Of a stretch of 64,000 nt of DNA, positions 8,953 to 16,789 are shown piece by piece (the first letter of the stretch is position 1; every line of letters begins with the position of its first letter). The DNA comes from Mycobacterium numidiamassiliense. GTDB taxonomy: Bacteria; Actinomycetota; Actinomycetes; Mycobacteriales; Mycobacteriaceae. The stretch spans positions 1,165,066 to 1,229,065 of the forward strand of contig NZ_FUEZ01000004.1 in the NCBI RefSeq assembly GCF_900157365.1, given 5' to 3'. Both the position numbers and the translations under genes were made by a program. The notes under the pieces were generated by a model that was not told where the DNA came from, did not search any database, and worked only from the letters and a program-made list of their open reading frames with translations.

Positions 8953-10025
8953 CCCTGGTTTCCTTCCTTGAAGACGCCGAAGCACTTGTTGGAGTTGAAG
9001 ACGTCGGTGGCAACGAAGTCCGACCATGCGAGCTCGAGTCCGAGTTCAGCAACGGCGCCGGTCATGCAGAACCAGTTGAGGAGTTCCTGCTGACCCGACT
9101 CGATGAGGTCCTGGGCCGAGGTGGACTGCCACTTGGCGTAGTCGCCGTTCTTCAACAGTTCGTAGAGCCGCAGATCCGCGTCGGTGTCCGGCGTGATGTG
9201 CCAGTTCTTGTCGACCAGGAACGCGTGCGACCAACTCGACGAAGCGACCAGTGCGACACGCAGATTGGTGCCGGCGAACGACTGGGCCACCGCGCGGCCC
9301 AGCGCGAAGCAGCGCGCCGGCGAGGGGCCGACCGGATCGGTGCGCTCTTTCCTGATGTCGGCGAACCGGACCAGCCCGCCGCGCCGTGCTATCACGTGCG
9401 GGCCGTAACAGTTAACCGTGATCGGGATCAGGGGGTAGGGGAATGTCGCGCCGGCATTGGGATAGTCGAGGAACAGCTGAGTGTTGATGATGGCGTGCGG
9501 GAAGGCTGAATCCTTGCGCTTCTCATAGGAATAGGCCATGTCGAAGCCGCGTTCGATGAGGCTTGTGGTGAGCTGACGAGCGTTTTCGGGGGCGCCGTGC
9601 AGGGTGATGGTGGTGTCATTCGGCAGGCCCCAGGCATTAGGGCTGCCGCGCTCGGTCATGAGCTCAAACGGTTCGGCCTCCACGTCGCCGTAGGCCAGCA
9701 CGCAGAACGGGGGAATGATCTCCTCGCGAAAGTTCTCGTACTGGTCATCACCCCAAACCACCACGACATCCGGGTTGAACTCATCGAGCGCGTTCCGGCA
9801 GCGAGCCAGGTTCTCCACCAACAACTTCCGATGATGCGCTGCGGCCGCCACGCCCTGATCATTGCCCCATTCGTCCCGCATCGCTGCCGGCCAGTTCGCG
9901 GGATCCTTTTCCGCCGCCGGGATGTCGGGATCGGTCAGGGTCCAGCGCAGCAGGCTGGCCATGTGTTCATCCGTGCCCGCCAGCAGCGGATAGTGCGTGA
10001 GCCCCAGTCCGAGGAAATGGGCCAT
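8949..10025 (-). CDS. LigB-type (class III) extradiol ring-cleavage dioxygenase
   Basis: 358 residues from the ATG at 10025 with GGAGG seven bases upstream. LigB-fold enzymes use Fe(II) to cleave catechols between C2 and C3 or C4 and C5. The early His in GLTHYPLL is a likely iron ligand; VVVWGDDQYENF, NCYGPHV and ALVASSSWSHAFL are conserved in the paralogue at 57819. The order with a following C-C hydrolase and hydratase/aldolase/dehydrogenase mirrors the mhp pathway, where the MhpB ring-cleavage enzyme is also a class III enzyme. The start overlaps the end of the upstream amidohydrolase gene by 59 bases. Confidence 0.88.
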   Translation of the reverse strand: MAHFLGLGLTHYPLLAGTDEHMASLLRWTLTDPDIPAAEKDPANWPAAMRDEWGNDQGVAAAAHHRKLLVENLARCRNALDEFNPDVVVVWGDDQYENFREEIIPPFCVLAYGDVEAEPFELMTERGSPNAWGLPNDTTITLHGAPENARQLTTSLIERGFDMAYSYEKRKDSAFPHAIINTQLFLDYPNAGATFPYPLIPITVNCYGPHVIARRGGLVRFADIRKERTDPVGPSPARCFALGRAVAQSFAGTNLRVALVASSSWSHAFLVDKNWHITPDTDADLRLYELLKNGDYAKWQSTSAQDLIESGQQELLNWFCMTGAVAELGLELAWSDFVATDVFNSNKCFGVFKEGNQG

Positions 10026-10980
10026 AGTGTTCCTCCACATTCGTTCTGCAGATTCGGTATCGAAGGTCGACGGGTAGGTCTGCCACGATGTCGTCGATGG
10101 GTTCGGGCATCGCGGGAAAGGGGTAGTCGGACCCAAACAGGACGTGGTCGGGTCCGAAGAGTTCAACCGCCGCGTCCAGGGCCCGAGGGTTATAGGTCAG
10201 CGAGTCGCACCACAGTGCGGCGGCCTGTCGACTGGGCAAGTCGGCGGAGTCTTCGGTCATGCCGGCGATCAGAGCGCCTTTGTCGAGCCGTCCGATCAGC
10301 GAAGGGAGTGTTCCTGCCCCGTGAGCCAGGCAGAGCCGCACCCTGGGGCGCCGCGCCAGTGCGCCACTACCGATAAGCGCGGCGGCTGCCAGCCCCGTCT
10401 CGATGGGCATGCCCGCGCCGAATCCCAGGCCGATCGACGTAGTCCGGGGTAGCAGGTCCTGGTCGCTGGGGTGCACCAAAATCAGGGCGCCGAGTTCGTG
10501 GGCGATGGCGAAGAAATGATCGAACCGCTCGTCGGAGAGATCGATGCCTCGCACCTGGGTACCGATCTCCACACCGAGGAAACCGGGGCGGCCCATGCAG
10601 CGCCGCAGTTCCTCGACGGCCCGGTCGGGATCTTGAAGTGGTACCGCACCGAGCGCAGCGAAACGAGTGGGATGGTTACTGACCATGCGGGCGAAGAAGT
10701 CGTTCTGCAACGCAGCGAGTTCCGCGGCGGCAGCGGCGTCGCCCCGGTAGCAGAACGTTACCGGGATCGGTGAAACGACTTGTACCGCAATACCATCGCG
10801 GTCCATGTCGGCCAGTCGGGGGGCGGCTGACCAACACCGGTGGTCGATCCGGCGGTACCGCTTGCCGTCGAAGTGGAGCCACGCATCCGTGTCGTCCAAA
10901 AGCTCCACCGATGGCAAGGGGTCACCCGGAAACCGTCGTGCAAGGTCCGGCAGGCCGGCGTCGATGGCATGGGTGTGCAC
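9967..10980 (-). CDS. ACMSD-like amidohydrolase (decarboxylase)
   Basis: Metal-dependent TIM-barrel amidohydrolase of the aminocarboxymuconate-semialdehyde decarboxylase group; likely a non-oxidative decarboxylase or related hydrolase. Visible are the N-terminal HTH metal site, ILVHPSDQ, LAHGAGTLPSLIGRLDKG and GSDYPF with the conserved Asp. The GTG at 10980 leaves only MHTH before the barrel and has no ribosome site. Reading 13-14 codons further upstream gives a segment aligning residue for residue with the start of the homologue at 40311-41330, but the codons there are ATC ATC (11022-11017), placed just after GGAGGA. The true start may therefore be a non-canonical ATC. The gene probably leads the operon. 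Confidence 0.82.
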   Translation of the reverse strand: MHTHAIDAGLPDLARRFPGDPLPSVELLDDTDAWLHFDGKRYRRIDHRCWSAAPRLADMDRDGIAVQVVSPIPVTFCYRGDAAAAAELAALQNDFFARMVSNHPTRFAALGAVPLQDPDRAVEELRRCMGRPGFLGVEIGTQVRGIDLSDERFDHFFAIAHELGALILVHPSDQDLLPRTTSIGLGFGAGMPIETGLAAAALIGSGALARRPRVRLCLAHGAGTLPSLIGRLDKGALIAGMTEDSADLPSRQAAALWCDSLTYNPRALDAAVELFGPDHVLFGSDYPFPAMPEPIDDIVADLPVDLRYRICRTNVEEHYGPFPRTGAHALSAAGGHG

Positions 10981-11069
10981 GTCGATGAGGCCGTGGTCAA
11001 GGGGTTGCGTAGCGGCGATGATCGTTCCTCCGGGCGGCGCGGCGTGTGGGGCCGATCACATGATATGGC

Positions 11070-11106
11070 ATTATGCATACATAATTCAAGATTATGCATG
11101 CATAAT
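11070..11106. promoter_or_regulatory. Tandem palindromic operator and promoter of the leftward operon
   Basis: Two 16-base near-identical palindromes, ATTATGCATACATAAT (11070-11085) and ATTATGCATGCATAAT (11091-11106), lie 21 bases apart centre to centre, two helical turns. The second is perfect; the first has one central mismatch. On the minus strand they cover a possible promoter (TTGAAT near 11085-11090 and TATCAT about 18 bases on), roughly 50-90 bases before the amidohydrolase gene. This geometry suits two dimers on one DNA face. The regulator is not identified; the half-sites are not the TGGT/ACCA type seen at 416 and 13869. Confidence 0.7.
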
Positions 11107-11219
11107 GTTGTGGGTCACACTTTCTGGGTGATACAACTAGCCGCATGCAGCAAGCGCTGAGCCTTGCGACCGCACAACGGGTCTCGCTGACCCTGTGTTA
11201 TCGCGAGCGGCCTAGGCGG

Positions 11220-11951
11220 TCAGGGGTGCTGCGGAGTGTCGGGGGTCCGGTCCGGATCGTCGGCTCGAATCAGGTCACGATCGTGTCGGTTGATCGCCTC
11301 GACGAACGACGCCTGATCGTGAACGGCGATGGATGCCACGATGTCATCGTGAACGTCCAGGCTGGCCGCCAGCAGTGGCTCGTGGTCCTTGACGAACATC
11401 ACCCGGCTCAGCACCGCTTTGATACTTGTGACGATCAATTGGTGCATGCCCTCGAGCACCGGTATGTGCGCGGCGGCGGCAACGACGCTGTGGAATGCCA
11501 GGACGGCGTCGAAGAAGTCCGGCGCTTGGGCGCTCGACCGCATCGTCACCATTGCTGCGCGCATCGAGCTGATGTCCTCGGCCGTGGCGCGTTCGAACGC
11601 GGCTTTTGTCAGACCGAACTCGAGATAAAGACGGCCCTCGAACAAGTCCAACGGATGCGGATTGGACGCCTGAAACCACATGTCCAACGCCCCGGTACGA
11701 ATCTGTGGCGGTGCGCTGGCCACCGTGATGCCGCCACCAGGTCCCGAGCGCACCGACACCAGATCTCGATTGCGCAGGATGCGCAACGTCTCGTTCATCA
11801 CCGTCGGGCTGATCCCGAATCGGTCCATGATCTCCGATCGGCGACCGAGATGGGCGCCGACGGGAAGTCGCTCCGAAAGGATCTCGTGCTCGAGATCGGC
11901 GGCGACGCGCTCGGCCCGCGACGATCGCACCGCGGGCTCTCGACGCGCCAT
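11220..11951 (-). CDS. GntR-family regulator, FadR subfamily
   Basis: 243 residues from the ATG at 11951 (GGAGGG six bases upstream). The N-terminal winged helix (AADLEHEILSERLPVGAHL, MDRFGISPTVMNETLRIL, SVRSGPGGGITV) is a GntR DNA-binding domain. The helical C-terminal half, with FEGRLYLEFGLTKAAFERA and a His in AFHSVV, matches the FCD/FadR effector domain that often binds carboxylic acids through a metal. It lies between the leftward operon and the divergent CoA-ligase gene. FadR-type palindromes at 416 and 13869 are likely targets, so it may respond to an aromatic or alicyclic acid or its CoA ester. A long plus-strand reading frame over the same bases is an antisense shadow. Confidence 0.88.
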   Translation of the reverse strand: MARREPAVRSSRAERVAADLEHEILSERLPVGAHLGRRSEIMDRFGISPTVMNETLRILRNRDLVSVRSGPGGGITVASAPPQIRTGALDMWFQASNPHPLDLFEGRLYLEFGLTKAAFERATAEDISSMRAAMVTMRSSAQAPDFFDAVLAFHSVVAAAAHIPVLEGMHQLIVTSIKAVLSRVMFVKDHEPLLAASLDVHDDIVASIAVHDQASFVEAINRHDRDLIRADDPDRTPDTPQHP

Positions 11952-12067
11952 CGGCACCCTCCTTCGGATCGCCGCCGGGCGCGAGCCATGCGCGGCCGAC
12001 ACACTTCCCAGATATTAACGTCCACCCTGCCCGCAACCCGGCAGCAAACCGAGGCGAGGAGCCGATA

Positions 12068-13744
12068 GTGCGTGAACCGACCCTAGGCGCCGCCGCTTAC
12101 CGGGCGGCCCGCGACCTACTGATCCACCACCGCGACGAATACGCCGCCGTGGCGCCGACATTCCGGTGGCCCGACGTCACCGAGCAGTTCAACTGGGCGA
12201 CCGACTGGTTCGACCATGTCGCAGAAGGGAACATCGGCACCGCCCTGCGGATCGTTGGCGACGACGGATCGGACGACTCGTATTCGTTCGCCGAGATCGC
12301 GGACCGGTCGAATCGCGTCGCGACGTGGCTCGCGCAGTCCGGCGTTTCGCCGGGTGACCGCGTCATGCTCATGCTCGGCAACCAGGCCGAGCTCTGGGAA
12401 TCGATGCTGGCCGTCATGAAGTTGGGCGCGGTGATCTTGCCGGCGATGACGGCACTGGGACCGAAGGACCTCGTCGACCGGCTGGAGCGCGGCGGCGTGG
12501 GTCACGTGATCACCAACTCCAATCACGTCCACAAGTTCGCCGACATACCCGGCGACTACGGACGCATCGCGATCGGAGACGCACCCGCGCCCTGGCGCCT
12601 GTACCGCGAATCGGACGCCATCGCCGCGCCGCGCCGCTTCACCACTTCGACCGCGGCCGACGATCCCATGCTGATTTACTTCACGTCAGGCACGACAAGC
12701 CACCCCAAACTCGTCGAGCACACCCATCGGTCTTATCCGGTCGGGCATCTGTCGACGATGTATTTCGTCGGGCTGGCGCCGGGCGACGTCCACCTCAACA
12801 TCAGCTCGCCGGGGTGGGCCAAGCACGCGTGGAGCTCGTTCTTCGCCCCATGGATCGCCGAGTCGACAATCGTGGCCTACAACTACGAGCGATTCGACGC
12901 CGCACGGTTCCTGTCGCTGCTGCAACGCGTGGCCGTCACCTCGTTGTGTGCACCAACGACCGTGTGGCGCATGCTGATTCAGGCCGATCTTGGCGAAAGG
13001 CCGCAGGCCCTGCGGGAGGCGGTCTGCGCCGGTGAGCCGTTGAACCCGGAAGTGATCGAACACGTTCGCAAGCGGTGGGGATTGACCATCAGAGATGGGT
13101 TCGGGCAGACCGAAACCACCGCACTGATCGGTAACACGCCGGGAGCGCCGGTGAAGCCGGGTTCGATGGGTAGACCATTGCCCGGCATCCCCGTCGAGAT
13201 CGTCGATCCACTCACCGGGGAACCGTCCGACGAAGGCGAGATTTGCTTGCGGATCGACCAGCGTCCGGTCAACCTCATGACGGGCTACCTCGGCGATCCC
13301 GACCGTAACGCCATAGTCACCGCCGGTGGCTACTACCACACCGGCGATTTCGCCAGCCGGGACGCCGATGGCTATGTCACCTACGTCGGCCGCTCCGATG
13401 ACGTGTTCAAAGCATCTGACTACAAGATCTCGCCGTTCGAGCTGGAGAGCGTGCTGATCGAGCATCCGGCTGTCGCCGAAGCCGCGGTGGTCCCGGCCCC
13501 GGATGCGGTGCGGCTGGCCGTGCCGAAGGCCTACATCAGCCTGGCGTCCGGCTGGGCACCCGACCGATCCACCGCCGATGCGATCTTCGCGCATGCCCGC
13601 CAGAATCTGGCGCCGTATCAGCGCATCCGCCGCATTGTGTTCATGGAGCTGCCCAAGACCATCTCCGGCAAAATTCGGCGTGTGGAACTGAGGAACCGCG
13701 AGAACCAGGCCGAACCCCTGCTCGGTGAGTTCAGGGAGAGCTGA
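12068..13744 (+). CDS. AMP-binding acyl-CoA synthetase (aromatic/alicyclic acid type)
   Basis: 558 residues, GTG start with GAGGAG upstream. Forms an acyl-CoA through an acyl-adenylate. Motifs in order: the P-loop YFTSGTTSHPK, AVCAGEPLNPE, GFGQTETT, YHTGDFASRDADGY and the C-terminal catalytic lysine in KTISGKIRRVEL. The long N-terminus ending FNWATDWFDHV resembles the medium-chain/benzoate-type synthetases. It is the first gene of a plus-strand block with a BadI-like hydrolase, acyl-CoA dehydrogenase, SDR and MaoC hydratase, so it probably activates a cyclohexane or other alicyclic carboxylate. The substrate assignment is inference; the enzyme class is clear. Confidence 0.88.
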   Translation: MREPTLGAAAYRAARDLLIHHRDEYAAVAPTFRWPDVTEQFNWATDWFDHVAEGNIGTALRIVGDDGSDDSYSFAEIADRSNRVATWLAQSGVSPGDRVMLMLGNQAELWESMLAVMKLGAVILPAMTALGPKDLVDRLERGGVGHVITNSNHVHKFADIPGDYGRIAIGDAPAPWRLYRESDAIAAPRRFTTSTAADDPMLIYFTSGTTSHPKLVEHTHRSYPVGHLSTMYFVGLAPGDVHLNISSPGWAKHAWSSFFAPWIAESTIVAYNYERFDAARFLSLLQRVAVTSLCAPTTVWRMLIQADLGERPQALREAVCAGEPLNPEVIEHVRKRWGLTIRDGFGQTETTALIGNTPGAPVKPGSMGRPLPGIPVEIVDPLTGEPSDEGEICLRIDQRPVNLMTGYLGDPDRNAIVTAGGYYHTGDFASRDADGYVTYVGRSDDVFKASDYKISPFELESVLIEHPAVAEAAVVPAPDAVRLAVPKAYISLASGWAPDRSTADAIFAHARQNLAPYQRIRRIVFMELPKTISGKIRRVELRNRENQAEPLLGEFRES

Positions 13745-13868
13745 CCGCGGCCACGATGCCTCCACGGGGGGAAGAAATATCTACCCGGAGGGGTGCGACG
13801 GCGTCCTGAAATTCCTGCAGTGTTGCCCCAGCGACGTCGATTCTTGATGACCAGCAGCTTTGGTATTA

Positions 13869-13879
13869 TGGTATGACCA
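13869..13879. promoter_or_regulatory. FadR/GntR-type operator before the BadI-like gene
   Basis: TGGTATGACCA has TGGT/ACCA half-sites like the site at 416. The two copies also share flanks: ATTA before and AATTG after. TATTAT at 13864-13869 could be the -10 hexamer, touching the operator. It lies 57 bases before the gene at 13936, which therefore may have its own promoter rather than only reading through from the ligase gene. The GntR protein encoded at 11220 is the natural candidate. Confidence 0.6.
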
Positions 13880-13935
13880 AATTGCAAGTGCCGAATCGGA
13901 CGGCCAGCTGGCTTTCAAAGATGAAGGGCGACAGA

Positions 13936-14730
13936 ATGACTGAGTTCACCGATATCACCTACGCAGTCGACAATGGGCTGGCCTGGATCACCATCAACCG
14001 TCCAGAGCGTTATAACTCCTTCCGAGCGCGGACCGTCGACGAGCTGATCAAGGCGTTCAAGCGGGCCTGGGGCAGCGGGGAGGTGGGTGCCATCTGTCTG
14101 ACCGGCGCCGGAGACAAAGCCTTCTGCACCGGCGGTGACCAGAAGCAGCGCGCCGAGACCGGCGACTACGGCCCATCGAACAGTGGTCTGTTCGAAGTCG
14201 ACTCACTCCACCGCGTGATCCGTGACGTGCCTAAGCCGGTGATCGCAGCGGTGAACGGCTTCGCGATCGGCGGTGGCCACGTGCTGCACGTGCTGTGTGA
14301 TCTGACTATCGCCTCCGAGACTGCGCTGTTTGGGCAAAACGGTCCGCGGGTGGGCTCCTTTGACGCGGGCTTCGGCACCGGATATCTGGCACGCGTGGTC
14401 GGCGAGAAGCGCGCTCGTGAGATCTGGTTCCTGTGCCGTAGGTACTCCGCCCAACAGGCCTACGAATGGGGCTTGGTCAACAAGGTGGTGCCGGCTGATC
14501 AGCTCAAGGCCGAAGTGCGCGCCTGGGCGGATGAAATACTGCAACTTTCGCCCACGTCGCTGAAGGTCCTCAAGCAATCGTTCAACACCGATACGGAGCA
14601 GTTCGCTTCGGTCGGTCAAATGGCCTACTCCAATCTCAAGCTATTCGGCGAGACGGCGGAGGCGAAAGAGGGCGTCACGGCGTTCAACGAGAAGCGGACG
14701 CCGGACTTCGCACCCTATAGGGGCAACTGA
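13936..14730 (+). CDS. BadI-like 2-ketocyclohexanecarboxyl-CoA hydrolase (crotonase family)
   Basis: 264 residues. The sequence follows the BadI/MenB branch of the crotonases: TINRPERYNSFRA, GAGDKAFCTGGDQ, IRDVPKPVIAAVNGFAIGGG, ARVVGEKRAREIWFLCRRYS and a C-terminal EGVTAFNEKRTPDF. BadI hydrolyses 2-ketocyclohexanecarboxyl-CoA to pimelyl-CoA in cyclohexanecarboxylate and anaerobic benzoate degradation; MenB catalyses the reverse type of reaction in menaquinone synthesis. The neighbours (CoA ligase, acyl-CoA dehydrogenase, SDR, MaoC) argue for the degradative role. The ATG at 13936 has AAGGG nearby and fits family N-termini better than the ATG at 13921. Confidence 0.8.
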   Translation: MTEFTDITYAVDNGLAWITINRPERYNSFRARTVDELIKAFKRAWGSGEVGAICLTGAGDKAFCTGGDQKQRAETGDYGPSNSGLFEVDSLHRVIRDVPKPVIAAVNGFAIGGGHVLHVLCDLTIASETALFGQNGPRVGSFDAGFGTGYLARVVGEKRAREIWFLCRRYSAQQAYEWGLVNKVVPADQLKAEVRAWADEILQLSPTSLKVLKQSFNTDTEQFASVGQMAYSNLKLFGETAEAKEGVTAFNEKRTPDFAPYRGN

Positions 14731-14735
14731 GCCAC

Positions 14736-15869
14736 GTGTTCACCTCTGAGCAAACAGATTTCGCAAGCGCGATCGAACAGTTCTGCGCCGACAACTGTGG
14801 CACCGCAGAGCAGCGTTTGGAACTCACCGACGGCGGGCGGCTGTCTAACAGTCCCCAGCTGCTGTCGCGTCTTGCCGATCTCGGGTGGCTCGGGGTGTCG
14901 CTGCCCATTGAGTACGGGGGCGGGGGAGCCGGCATGGTCGAAGAGTGCATCTTCCTCGAGGAGACCGCCCGCGGACTCGCCCCCATCCATGCGTACGGCA
15001 CTGGGTTGACCGCGGCCCAGACCTACCTGCGGCACGGCACCGAAGAGCAGAAGAAAGAGGTGCTGGGCAACCTATGCAACGGGAGATTCGAGGCGATTGC
15101 GCTTTCGGAGCCCGGCGCCGGGTCTGATCTGGGCTCGGTGCGCACCCGTGCGGTCCGCGACGGCGACCGGTTCGTCATCAACGGCCAGAAGACCTGGATC
15201 ACCGCTGCGCATCTGGCCGATCACCTGTTGGTGCTCACCCGCACGTCTACCGAGGGCAGCAAGCATCAGGGCCTCACACTGTTGTATCTGACCACCGAGT
15301 CCCCGGGTTTGGAAATCAAGCCGATCATCACGATGGACGGTCACACCGTCAATGAGGTGTTCTTCACCGATGTCGCCGTTCCCGCCGCCAACGTCGTCGG
15401 TGGGGTCGGCGACGCCTGGCATCGGTTGATGCGGGGTCTCAACGTAGAGCGACTGATCATCGCGGCAATGTCGCTGGGCGCAGCCCGACGGTCGCTGCAG
15501 GACACCATTAGCTATGTGCGGCAACGCGAACAGTTCGGCCGCTCGATTGGCAGCTTCCAGGCCGTTCGGCATCGTCTCGCCGACCTGGTAGCCGAGATCG
15601 ACTGCTGCCGCGCGTACGCCTACCAGGTGGCAGCGCAGATCGATGCGGGCCTTGAGGACCAGCTCGCCCGCGAGGGGGCGATCGCCAAACTGAAGTGCAC
15701 TGAGGTCGCGAAACGGGCCGCGCTGGAGGGCGTGCAGCTGATGGGCGGCAACGGCTATACGGTGGAATACGGCATGGAGCTGCAGGTGCGCAAGGCGCTC
15801 GCCCCACCAATCTACGGGGGTGCCAACGAAATTCAGCGTGACATCATCGGCAAGAGCCTCGGGCTATGA
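14736..15869 (+). CDS. Acyl-CoA dehydrogenase
   Basis: 377 residues with GTG start. FAD enzyme that oxidises an acyl-CoA to the enoyl-CoA. Visible motifs: ALSEPGAGSDL, WITAAHLADHLLV, the Arg-Glu-Gln-Phe-Gly segment RQREQFGRSIGSFQ and QLMGGNGYTVEYGMELQVR. The usual YEG Glu near the C-terminus is replaced by Gly (IYGGANEIQ), but E238 in NVERLIIAA sits where isovaleryl- and long-chain-type dehydrogenases keep their catalytic base. The gene starts 5 bases after the BadI-like gene and overlaps the SDR gene by four, so it probably dehydrogenates an alicyclic or branched acyl-CoA. Confidence 0.92.
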   Translation: MFTSEQTDFASAIEQFCADNCGTAEQRLELTDGGRLSNSPQLLSRLADLGWLGVSLPIEYGGGGAGMVEECIFLEETARGLAPIHAYGTGLTAAQTYLRHGTEEQKKEVLGNLCNGRFEAIALSEPGAGSDLGSVRTRAVRDGDRFVINGQKTWITAAHLADHLLVLTRTSTEGSKHQGLTLLYLTTESPGLEIKPIITMDGHTVNEVFFTDVAVPAANVVGGVGDAWHRLMRGLNVERLIIAAMSLGAARRSLQDTISYVRQREQFGRSIGSFQAVRHRLADLVAEIDCCRAYAYQVAAQIDAGLEDQLAREGAIAKLKCTEVAKRAALEGVQLMGGNGYTVEYGMELQVRKALAPPIYGGANEIQRDIIGKSLGL

Positions 15870-16765
15870 CTTCGAGAAGCATTTACGCACCCGACGTGCT
15901 AGCCGGCAAGCGGATCCTGATCACCGGTGGCGGCACCGGACTCGGTCGTGGCGTCGCCGCCCGACTGGTCGCTCACGGCGCGCACGTGCACATCTGGGGC
16001 CGGCGGGAAGCCGTGCTGGCCGAGGCCGCCACTGAGATCTCAAGGAGCAGACCAGGATCCGCACACTACCAGCCGGTCAATGTCCGCGACTATGACGCCG
16101 TGTCGGCGGCGGTCGGCGAAATCTGGGAGCAGTACGGCCCATTGACCGGCGTGCTCAACAATGCGGCGGCCAACTTCATCGCCCCGACGGCGACCCTGAG
16201 TCCGCGGGCGTTCGAAGCGGTCACCTCGACGGTGATGACCGGGTCGTTCAACACCACCCTGACGGTTGGAAAGCGTTGGATTGCTGAGGGTTTGCCGGGC
16301 GCGGTACTGTCCAATCTCACCACCTGGGTGTGGAGCGGTTCGGCGTTCGTAGTTCCCTCGGCCATGGCTAAGGCCGCCGTGCATGCGATGACGATGTCGT
16401 TGGCGGTGGAGTGGGGACGCTACGGGATCCGGCTCAACGCCCTGGCACCCGGACCGATTCCCACCGAATACGCTTGGGAGATGCTCAATCCCACCGAGGA
16501 AAGCTCGGCGGGTGCGACCCAAGCCGAGCAGATCCCGCTGGGCCGAACCGGAACCATCGACGAATTGGCCAATCTGACGATCTTCACGTTCTCCGATGCG
16601 TGTGACTACCTCACCGGGGAGACCATCGCCATGGACGGCGGACAGCGCCTGGCAGGGCCGAACACCTTCGCCGCGCTAACGGCGCTGACCGATCTGGAAT
16701 GGGCCCACGCACGTGAACGCAGCCAGGCCGCCTCGGCCGCTGCCAAGGCCGCGCGAACCGTCTGA
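15866..16765 (+). CDS. SDR-family oxidoreductase, 2,4-dienoyl-CoA reductase-like
   Basis: 299 residues, ATG overlapping the previous stop (ATGA). The cofactor motif is TGGGTGLGRG; NNAAANFI and the block VPSAMAKAAVHAM are like 2,4-dienoyl-CoA reductases. In that branch the classical YxxxK motif is changed: here the residue four before the Lys is Ser, so the usual SDR Tyr is absent at this position. PGPIPTEYAWEML and TGETIAMDGGQRL complete the fold. It may reduce a dienoyl-CoA or act as a hydroxyacyl-CoA dehydrogenase in the ring pathway. The family is clear; the direction and substrate are inferred. Confidence 0.85.
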   Translation: MTSRSIYAPDVLAGKRILITGGGTGLGRGVAARLVAHGAHVHIWGRREAVLAEAATEISRSRPGSAHYQPVNVRDYDAVSAAVGEIWEQYGPLTGVLNNAAANFIAPTATLSPRAFEAVTSTVMTGSFNTTLTVGKRWIAEGLPGAVLSNLTTWVWSGSAFVVPSAMAKAAVHAMTMSLAVEWGRYGIRLNALAPGPIPTEYAWEMLNPTEESSAGATQAEQIPLGRTGTIDELANLTIFTFSDACDYLTGETIAMDGGQRLAGPNTFAALTALTDLEWAHARERSQAASAAAKAARTV

Positions 16766-16789
16766 GTTGGGAAACGAAAGGGATTCGCC

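Noticed and set aside
11145..12068. A 307-codon plus-strand frame over the GntR gene
   Set aside because: An antisense shadow in high-GC DNA; the minus strand encodes a clear GntR protein with a good start site.
12686..13765. A 359-codon minus-strand frame over the CoA ligase
   Set aside because: Antisense shadow; the plus strand carries all adenylation motifs.
13766..13793. A third G-run pair before the BadI-like gene as another copy of the repeats at 20190/20646
   Set aside because: The spacer is 18 bases and shares only short patches such as CTACC; not convincing as the same element.
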